A stretch of 64,000 nucleotides of DNA from Cellulomonas humilata (lineage in GTDB: Bacteria; Actinomycetota; Actinomycetes; Actinomycetales; Cellulomonadaceae). Location of the stretch: contig NZ_JAUSVB010000005.1 of assembly GCF_030814415.1 (NCBI RefSeq), positions 62,001-126,000 on the forward strand, written 5' to 3'. The position numbers were made by a program, and so were the translations under genes. The stretch's first letter is position 1; the number at the start of each line of letters is the position of its first letter. This document shows positions 57,987 through 64,000 of this stretch, in pieces. The notes below the pieces were generated by a model that saw only the letters and a list, made by a program, of their open reading frames with translations, was not told the DNA's origin and ran no database searches.

Positions 57987-59633
57987 TCAGCCGTTCGCGA
58001 GCGCGCCGTAGCGGAACTTGAACGAGGCGTCGAGGGTGTCCTCGGTGCCGGTCACGTCCTTGCCGACGACGGCCACCTGGGCGCCCTGGAGGTACGGGAC
58101 CGTGGAGAGGTCCGCCGCCACGGCGTCCTGGATGTCCTCGATGAGCCCGGTGCGGGCGGCGGGGTCAACCGTGGTCGCCTGCTCCAGGATCATGTCGTTG
58201 ACCGCCGGGTTGTCGTAGTGGTTCGACAGGAAGTTCTCCGTGAGGAAGAACGGCGTCAGGTAGTTGTCGGCGTCCGAGTAGTCCGGGAACCAGCCGAGCT
58301 GGTACGCGGGGTAGACGTCGGCGGTGCGGTCCTTCGAGTACTGCACCCACTCCGTGGTCTGCAGGTCGACCGCGAACAGGCCGTCCTTCTCCAGCTGGTC
58401 CTTGATCAGCGCGTACTCGTCGGCCGACGACGGGCCGTAGTGGTCGTTCGAGTACTGGAGGCTGAGCGCGACCGGGACGGTGACGCCGGCTGCTTCGAGC
58501 GTGGCCTTGGCCTTGTCGGCGTCAGGGCCACCGGAGCCGTCGCCGTACAGGCCCTTGAGGGACTCGGTGGCACCCGTCAGGCCGTCCGGCACGTAGGAGT
58601 ACAGGGGCGTGTAGGTGCCCTTGTAGACCTGCTCCGACAGCGGCGCCCGGTCGATCAGGTGGGCGACGGCCTGGCGGACCGCGAGGGCCTTCGCCGGGTC
58701 GGCGCCGTCGGCCTTGGTGCCGTACGGCTGCGTGTCGAAGTTGAACGTGATGTAGCGGATCTCACCGCCGGGACCGTCGACGACCTTGACGTTGTCGTTC
58801 GTCGCCAGGTCCGCGATGTCCGTCGCCGAGAGGCTACGGAACGCCACGTCGATGTTGCCCTCCTGGATGTCCAGCTTGAGGTTCGACGAGTCGGCGTAGT
58901 ACTTGACGTTGACCTCGGCGGTCTCGGCCGGGGGCAGGACGCCCGCGTAGTCTGCGTAGGCCTCGTACGAGATCAGCTCGTTGAACGCGTAGCTGGTGAT
59001 CGTGTACTGGCCGGCGAACGCGTTGCCGTCGACGATCTCGTTGTCCGGCGTCAGCGCGTCGGCCGAGAAGACCTCGTCGTCGACGATGGGGCCGGCCGGG
59101 CTGGACAGGATCTGCGGGAAGATCTGGTCGTTCTCCGACTTCAGGTGGAAGACCACCGTGGTGTCGTCGACCGCGTCCACGCTGTCCAGGTTGTACAGCA
59201 GCGAGGAGGGGCCGTTCTCGTCGGCGATGGCGAGCTGGCGGTCGAACGAGAACTTCACGTCCGCGGACGTCAGGTCGTTGCCGTTGGCCCACTTCAGGTC
59301 CGGCTTGAGCGTGACGGTGTACTCGGTCGGCGCCGTGAACTCCGCGGACTCCGCGATGTCCGGCTCGACGTCCGGGCTGCCGTACGGGGTGTTCATGAGG
59401 AACGGGAACACCTGGTTCATGACCGCGAACGAGCCGTTGTCGTAGGAGCCGGCCGGGTCGAGCGTGGTGACCTTGTCGGTCGTGCCGATGGTCAGGGCAC
59501 CGCCGGCGGAGGTGCTGCCGCCGTCGCCACCCTCGTCGTCGCCGCCCGAGCAGGCGGTCAGGACGAGAGCGGTGGCTGCAAGGCCGGCGGTCGCCGCGAG
59601 GACGCGGCGACGGTGTGGTGCGAGGGAGGACAT
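57987..59633 (-). CDS. ABC substrate-binding lipoprotein, family 5 (peptide/oligosaccharide)
   Basis: 548 residues. Lipobox LTAC (Cys about residue 28), short acidic/Ser-Gly linker and family 5 binding fold: KVTTLDPAGSYDNGSFAVMN, VTLKPDLKWANGNDLTSADV, AVRQAVAHLIDRAPLSEQVY. Binds peptides in most bacteria, but some cellulolytic organisms use this class for oligosaccharides, so in this setting a sugar ligand cannot be excluded. ATG 59633 with AGAAGAGGTAGC upstream. First gene of the operon ending at 53.97 kb. Confidence 0.93.
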   Translation of the reverse strand: MSSLAPHRRRVLAATAGLAATALVLTACSGGDDEGGDGGSTSAGGALTIGTTDKVTTLDPAGSYDNGSFAVMNQVFPFLMNTPYGSPDVEPDIAESAEFTAPTEYTVTLKPDLKWANGNDLTSADVKFSFDRQLAIADENGPSSLLYNLDSVDAVDDTTVVFHLKSENDQIFPQILSSPAGPIVDDEVFSADALTPDNEIVDGNAFAGQYTITSYAFNELISYEAYADYAGVLPPAETAEVNVKYYADSSNLKLDIQEGNIDVAFRSLSATDIADLATNDNVKVVDGPGGEIRYITFNFDTQPYGTKADGADPAKALAVRQAVAHLIDRAPLSEQVYKGTYTPLYSYVPDGLTGATESLKGLYGDGSGGPDADKAKATLEAAGVTVPVALSLQYSNDHYGPSSADEYALIKDQLEKDGLFAVDLQTTEWVQYSKDRTADVYPAYQLGWFPDYSDADNYLTPFFLTENFLSNHYDNPAVNDMILEQATTVDPAARTGLIEDIQDAVAADLSTVPYLQGAQVAVVGKDVTGTEDTLDASFKFRYGALANG

Positions 59634-59739
59634 GCGCTACCTCTTCTGTCAGGGCCGCGGGCGCGCGTCAGAACGGACCCGTCGGCTGTTTCTCAGTGGG
59701 CTATGGGTAGCACACAGATGTGTCGGGCATCACGAGGGT

Positions 59740-59751
59740 CTTACCGGTAAG
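59740..59751. promoter_or_regulatory. 12-bp palindrome before the Dpp-type operon
   Basis: CTTACCGGTAAG is a perfect palindrome about 107 bp before the binding-protein start and just beyond the antiporter stop. A smaller inverted repeat ACACA-GA-TGTGT lies at 59712-59723. Either may be an operator; no regulator is nearby. Confidence 0.45.
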
Positions 59752-59773
59752 TAACATCCACATCTCGGGATGA

Positions 59774-61006
59774 TCACGATCGGTCAGGTATTTCCCGGGG
59801 GACACCGTCGTCGTCCATCGGCTCGAGCTCGGCCGCTCGCACACCCAGCAGGCGTGCGACCAGGGGACCTGTGCCCCCGTAGACGATCGCCGTGAACAGG
59901 ACGACGCCGAAGACGATCGGGACGAGCGCCGGGAAGGGCTTGCCGGCGTCATCGAACTGCAACGCGAAGACGCTCGCCGTGGACGCCGCGACGATGCCGC
60001 GTGGGGCCATCCAGGCGACCATCGCGCGCTCCCGCCGGGACAGCACGGTGCGCATCGTGGCGAGCCCGGCGGCGAGCGGCCGGACGCCGAGCACCAGGAA
60101 CACGAGCAGGACCAGCGTTCCCGACGTGTAACGGACGAGAGCGTCGAGGTCGATCCGGGCCGACAGGACGATGAAGAGCGAGCCGATCAGGAGCATCCCC
60201 ACGTGGCTGCCGAACTCGTGCAGCGCCTCCAGGCTCACCCACGTCTGGTTGGCCAGCGCGACCCCCAGCGCCGTCGTCGCCCAGAGCCCGGACTCCTCAC
60301 CGACGGACTCCGCGGCCGCGAACGCCGCGAGCGCGACGGCCACCCCGAGCGCCACGTGCGTGGACGACGGGACGCGCCCGAACCGGACGACCACCAGGTA
60401 CACCGCGGCGGCGACGAGTCCGGTGAGGATGCCCACGACGGCCGTGGTGCCGAGCCCGACACCGCTGTTGTGCAGCGCGAGATGGACCATGCTCAGCGCG
60501 ACCGTGGCGCCGATCGGGTCGATGAAGATCCCCTCGAACGCCAGGACCGACTCGAGCGGCTGCTTCGGCCGGATCACCGCGAGCAGCGGCCCGACGACGG
60601 TCGGGCCGGACACGATGAGGATCGCGCCGATCACCGCCGCCCGGCTGAACGGCAGGTCGAACACCAGCTGGGCGAGCACGGTGGCGCAGACGCCGGTGAC
60701 GACGGCGCCGGTGGTGACCAGCCCGAGCACCGGCCGCCGTGCTCCGCCGTGCAGCCGGCGGAAGTCGAGCTTGAGGGACTCCTCGAACAGCAGCAGCCCG
60801 ACGGCCATCGACACCAGGGGGAACAGGGCGTCGCCGAGGAGCGCGTCGGGGTCCACCAGTCCGAGGACCGGTCCGGCCAGCAGCCCGAGAGCGAGCAGCA
60901 CGATGATCGACGGGACGCGCACGGCGTGGCCGAGGAGCTGGCCCAGCACACCGAGCAGGACGATCGCGGCGATACCGGCGGTGAACCCGAGCTCCATGAC
61001 CGCCAT
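59774..61006 (-). CDS. NhaP-type Na+(K+)/H+ antiporter
   Basis: 410 residues from ATG 61006 (ATG 60997 is an equal candidate). About 12 spans of the CPA1 fold: PSIIVLLALGLLAGPVLGLV early; VSGPTVVGPLL and IFIDPIGATVALS are the discontinuous-helix regions, and the FIDPIGA motif carries the ion-binding Asp. AWMAPRGIVAAS contains the conserved Arg near the last helices. C-terminal tail of about 25 polar residues. It exchanges Na+ or K+ for H+ across the membrane. No operon partner. Confidence 0.9.
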   Translation of the reverse strand: MAVMELGFTAGIAAIVLLGVLGQLLGHAVRVPSIIVLLALGLLAGPVLGLVDPDALLGDALFPLVSMAVGLLLFEESLKLDFRRLHGGARRPVLGLVTTGAVVTGVCATVLAQLVFDLPFSRAAVIGAILIVSGPTVVGPLLAVIRPKQPLESVLAFEGIFIDPIGATVALSMVHLALHNSGVGLGTTAVVGILTGLVAAAVYLVVVRFGRVPSSTHVALGVAVALAAFAAAESVGEESGLWATTALGVALANQTWVSLEALHEFGSHVGMLLIGSLFIVLSARIDLDALVRYTSGTLVLLVFLVLGVRPLAAGLATMRTVLSRRERAMVAWMAPRGIVAASTASVFALQFDDAGKPFPALVPIVFGVVLFTAIVYGGTGPLVARLLGVRAAELEPMDDDGVPREIPDRS

Positions 61007-61072
61007 TGTGTCGTCGGCTACGTTGGCGGGTGGCCTGGACACGAGGCCTGAACGGCGCGCAGAGGAGACCAC

Positions 61073-61993
61073 ATGAGCGGCACCCCACCGTCCGGGCGGC
61101 AGTACCGCATCATGGCGGGCGACCACGAGGCGGTCGTCACGCAGGTGGGGGCCGGCTTGCGTCAGTGCACCCTCGACGGTCGGGCCGTGCTCGACGGCTT
61201 CGCGGAGTCCGAGCGGTCGCCGGACGGGCGGGGGCAGGTGCTCGCGCCCTTCCCGAACCGGATCGCGGACGGCCGCTACACGTTCGGCGGACGCACGTGC
61301 CAGGTCGCGATGGACGAGCCGGAGCGCGGCAACGCCATCCACGGCATGGTCCGCTGGCTGGACTGGACCGAGGTGTCCTTCACCGAGCACGACGTCGTGC
61401 TCGCCTGCGTGCTGCGGCCGCAGCCGGGGTACGCGTGGGAGCTGAGCCTGCAGGTCGGGTACCACCTCGACCACGACGGCCTCCGGGTCGCGTCGTCCGC
61501 GACGAACACCGGCACGGAGCCCGCCCCGTTCGGCATGGGGTTCCACCCGTACCTGGGTCTGGGCGCCGCGGTCGACGGCCTGGAGATGCTGGTGCCCGCC
61601 GGCACCCACTCCCCGGTGCCCGACGACCGCGACGAACGACCGGTGCCGGTCGACGTGACGGGCACCCCGCTCGACTTCCGCTCCGGGCGGGCCGTGGGCT
61701 CCACGGTGCTGGACACCGTGTTCGGCGACCTCGCGCGGGGCGCCGACGGGCGCGCAGTCGTCCACCTGCTCGACCCGGCGAGCGCCCAGGGCGTGCGGCT
61801 GTGGGTCGACGAGTCCTTCGGGTACCTGATGGTCTACTCGGGCGACGGCGTGCTCCCGGTCGAGCGGCGACGGCAGGCCGTGGCCGTCGAGCCGATGACG
61901 TGCCCACCCCACGCGTTCCGGTCCGGCGCGGACCTGGTCACGCTCGCGCCGGGGGAGTCCTGGACCGGCACCTGGGGGCTCGCTGCAGGTTGA
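61073..61993 (+). CDS. Aldose 1-epimerase family protein (galactose mutarotase-like)
   Basis: 306 residues of beta-sandwich GalM-like fold. AVVTQVGAGLRQCTLDGRAV, the active-site His in GNAIHGMVRW and the second His in PFGMGFHPYLG, then a catalytic Glu expected in CPPHAFRSG/VEPMT (VAVEPMTC is the family pattern). It interconverts alpha and beta anomers of free sugars. ATG 61073; GAGGAGACCAC six bases upstream. Divergent from the antiporter across 66 bp, and followed by a terminator. Its exact sugar is not determined. Confidence 0.9.
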   Translation: MSGTPPSGRQYRIMAGDHEAVVTQVGAGLRQCTLDGRAVLDGFAESERSPDGRGQVLAPFPNRIADGRYTFGGRTCQVAMDEPERGNAIHGMVRWLDWTEVSFTEHDVVLACVLRPQPGYAWELSLQVGYHLDHDGLRVASSATNTGTEPAPFGMGFHPYLGLGAAVDGLEMLVPAGTHSPVPDDRDERPVPVDVTGTPLDFRSGRAVGSTVLDTVFGDLARGADGRAVVHLLDPASAQGVRLWVDESFGYLMVYSGDGVLPVERRRQAVAVEPMTCPPHAFRSGADLVTLAPGESWTGTWGLAAG

Positions 61994-62004
61994 CGTGCGA
62001 CGGA

Positions 62005-62030
62005 GGCGGCCGGTGAGGGGTCCGGCCGCC
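62005..62030. terminator. Bidirectional terminator
   Basis: GGCGGCCGG/CCGGCCGCC, 9-bp perfect arms, 8-base loop, between the convergent epimerase and arabinofuranosidase genes (46-bp gap). Confidence 0.8.
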
Positions 62031-62038
62031 CCCGCCCG

Positions 62039-64000
62039 TCACGGCAGGACGACCAGCACCTTGCGGTCGGACGACGCCTGGACCGTCGGTGACCCCGCGT
62101 ACGTCGTCTCGACCACGTAGATCCCGACGGGCAGGCGCGACAGCCGGAGCCGGGCGACCGACGCCTTCTTCGGGCCGGGCGTCAGGGTGCCGGTGACCTG
62201 CGCGACGATCGGGCCGTCGCCGTGCACCCGGGCCGTGCGGACCGTCGTGGTCACCTCACCGGTCGGTGCGTCGCCCTTCTGGGCCCTGACCGTCGCGACG
62301 ACCGTGGCCTGCGTGGTTCGCCGGACGACGTGCGGCTCGAACGTCACCGACGTCGTCGAGCGGACGGCGTTCGCGGCCGGGACGGTCGTGCTCGTCGTCG
62401 GGCCCACGTTCCCGACCTTGTCGACCGCCCGGTGCTCGACCGTCGTGGCCGCAGCACCGACCTGCACCGGTGCGGTGTAGGTGGTCCAGATCCCGACGCC
62501 GACCCGGTACTCGATCCGGTCGACCCCCGAACCCTGGTCGGTCGCGGTGAGCGTGAGCCGCCGCTGGGTGTCCACGCTCGCCGACGTCGCCGGGGCGATC
62601 GCGTCGAGCCGGAAGGTGACCGAGCGGTCCTCGGACACGTTGCCCGCGGCGTCCGTCGCGCGGACTGCGACGGTGTGCTCGCCGTGGCCGTCGACCTGCA
62701 CCGACACGGTCGTCGGGTCCGGGGACGCCGTCCACGCGCCGCCGTCGACGGACGTCTCGAGCGTGGCGACCGCGCGGTCGTCGGACGCGGTGGCCACGAC
62801 GGTGGCCGGAGCCGCGCGCCAGTCGCCCACCGGGTCGGGGGTGACCAGGAGCGAGTCGACCGTCGGTGCCACCGTGTCCTCGGGCACGGTGTGCAGGGTC
62901 AGGAACGTGACCGAGTACGGCGGGAGGTCGTACGTGAACGACGACGACAGCCCGCCGAGCTCCCGGGTCACGGGCTCGACCGTGCTCGGTGCGGCCTTGG
63001 TGTTCGTCGCCCCGGGCGGCGCGACGATCTCCGTGACCGAGCCCGTCGGGGCGATCTCCACGTCGGCGACCTCCACCTGGGTGCGCTGCGTGACGGCCGA
63101 GACGTTGACGACCTTGGCGACGATGTCGCCGCTGTCCTCGTCGCGGGTGACCACCTGGAAGACGTCGGCGGCGGGCGCCGGGTCGTCGTAGGACATCTGC
63201 AGCACCCCGTCGAGGTACAGCTCGATGTGCCGGTCCTGGACCACGACCTTGACCCGGTAGGTCTGGCCGGTCGCGATGCTGTGGCCCTCGACCGCCTTCA
63301 CCTCACCGGCACCGCCGCCGTCCGCCTTCTGCAGCGCCTGGCGGGTGTTGTTCCAGCCGCCCAGGTTCCACCAGAAGTAGTCGCTGGGACCGCCCGCGGA
63401 GAAGCCGACCAGGAAGCCCTCGGCGCCGGCCGTCTTGCGGGCGTCGAGCTCGAGCGTGTAGTCGCTCCAGCCCTGCTCGTAGGTGCCCGTCGGGATGCTG
63501 CGGGCGTCGGTCGTGACGGTGCTGGACTGCACGTACTCGCCGTTCACCACCGACCAGTCGCCCGTCTGCGGCGACCACGCGGACGCGTCGGCGAAGTCGT
63601 CCTCGAACAGGACCTCACCGCCGTCGTTCGCCGTGACCCGGACGTTGTCGTAGGCCGCGGAGGTGGCCCACGTGGACAGGAACACACCGCCGTCCAGGGG
63701 CTTCGGCTCGACCGACGGGGTGGTCAGCGTGCTGGGCACCACCTGGTCGCCGACGTTGGTGGAGAACAGGTGCTGGACCCAGTAGTTGGCGCTGGACCAG
63801 GACTCGTCGTTGTCGAACCAGATCGCGTCCGGCGACCACTGCACGTACGACTCGTTGGCCAGCAGAGGCGCGTAGGACGCGAGCTCGACCAGGTCGCCGT
63901 TGCGCTCCAGGCCCGTCATGTACGCGGCCTCGGTCAGACCGTTCCACCACGTGTTGCCGCGCGAGGCGTACTCGCCGAGGAACACGTGCGGACCTGCACG
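62039..64000 (-). CDS. Secreted GH51-type alpha-L-arabinofuranosidase, C-terminal part
   Basis: Open frame runs off the right edge; about 653 C-terminal residues are visible and the start is missing. RAGPHVFLGEYASRGNTW and LERNGDLVELASYAPLLAN are the end of the GH51 catalytic barrel; Glu in FLGEYA is the probable nucleophile. Then VLFEDDFADASAWSPQTGDW opens a concanavalin/LamG-like domain inserted before the C-terminal beta domain resumes. Two Ig-like repeats (ASDDRAVATLETSVDGGAW; RVGVGIWTTYTAPVQVGAAA) and a last Ig-like domain follow. It should remove arabinofuranose from arabinoxylan or arabinan outside the cell. A signal peptide is expected but lies outside the window. Confidence 0.85.
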   Translation of the reverse strand, partial: RAGPHVFLGEYASRGNTWWNGLTEAAYMTGLERNGDLVELASYAPLLANESYVQWSPDAIWFDNDESWSSANYWVQHLFSTNVGDQVVPSTLTTPSVEPKPLDGGVFLSTWATSAAYDNVRVTANDGGEVLFEDDFADASAWSPQTGDWSVVNGEYVQSSTVTTDARSIPTGTYEQGWSDYTLELDARKTAGAEGFLVGFSAGGPSDYFWWNLGGWNNTRQALQKADGGGAGEVKAVEGHSIATGQTYRVKVVVQDRHIELYLDGVLQMSYDDPAPAADVFQVVTRDEDSGDIVAKVVNVSAVTQRTQVEVADVEIAPTGSVTEIVAPPGATNTKAAPSTVEPVTRELGGLSSSFTYDLPPYSVTFLTLHTVPEDTVAPTVDSLLVTPDPVGDWRAAPATVVATASDDRAVATLETSVDGGAWTASPDPTTVSVQVDGHGEHTVAVRATDAAGNVSEDRSVTFRLDAIAPATSASVDTQRRLTLTATDQGSGVDRIEYRVGVGIWTTYTAPVQVGAAATTVEHRAVDKVGNVGPTTSTTVPAANAVRSTTSVTFEPHVVRRTTQATVVATVRAQKGDAPTGEVTTTVRTARVHGDGPIVAQVTGTLTPGPKKASVARLRLSRLPVGIYVVETTYAGSPTVQASSDRKVLVVLP

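Overview
The window is about 73% G+C, with strong third-codon-position G/C bias, dense overlapping genes (many GTGA or ATGA stop/start overlaps) and BldC, DUF3073, DUF2599 and DUF3618 family genes. It is chromosomal DNA of a high-GC actinobacterium. The family 6 cellulase at 22.3 kb closely resembles endoglucanase CenA of Cellulomonas fimi in leader, CBM2, Pro-Thr linker and catalytic domain. Together with the pectate lyase, GH31, GH42, GH39 and GH51 genes this points to Cellulomonas or a close relative. I see no rRNA, CRISPR array, insertion sequence or prophage.

Layout. 1-6.2 kb: lipid cluster with a MaoC-type dehydratase, long FabG4-type reductase and thiolase on the minus strand, diverging from a TetR regulator coupled to a large acyl-CoA dehydrogenase/oxidase. 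6.2-16.8 kb: minus-strand genes, chiefly a LacI-headed operon (regulator, sugar-binding lipoprotein, two permeases, a PF10091/GH144-type glucanase, a GH39-like and a GH13 hydrolase, a DUF2599 lipoprotein), then a LapA-domain and a pentapeptide-repeat protein. 17-28.4 kb: purine genes purL, purF and purM, with a secreted pectate lyase, RsgA GTPase, CenA-like cellulase and an attenuator-controlled trpS between purL and purF. 28.4-36 kb: DUF3073, bldC, three small envelope proteins, a DUF389 protein, a Glu-Asp-Phe tRNA cluster, a small metallopeptidase, a CDF transporter, an LLM flavoprotein and galE. 36.2-41.5 kb: a complete C50-type carotenoid operon, crtE-crtB-crtI-crtYe-crtYf-crtEb. 41.5-51.5 kb: a second LacI-controlled sugar locus (ABC importer, aldo/keto reductase, GH42 and divergent GH31 alpha-xylosidase) with four near-identical operators. 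51.5-53.9 kb: multispanning membrane proteins, including a tandem-module pair. 53.9-59.6 kb: a Dpp/Opp-type importer with a fused double ATPase. 59.7-64 kb: an NhaP-type antiporter, an aldose 1-epimerase and the C-terminal part of a large secreted GH51-type arabinofuranosidase.

How they work together. Secreted depolymerases (CenA, pectate lyase, GH51) release oligosaccharides. ABC importers take these up, cytoplasmic glycosidases (GH31, GH42, GH39, GH13) dismantle them, and LacI repressors switch the loci. The most notable regulatory structures are a leaderless Trp-codon leader ORF with mutually exclusive hairpins before trpS, and the repeated TCGAAGCGCTTCGA operators, whose spacing fits repression by DNA looping.
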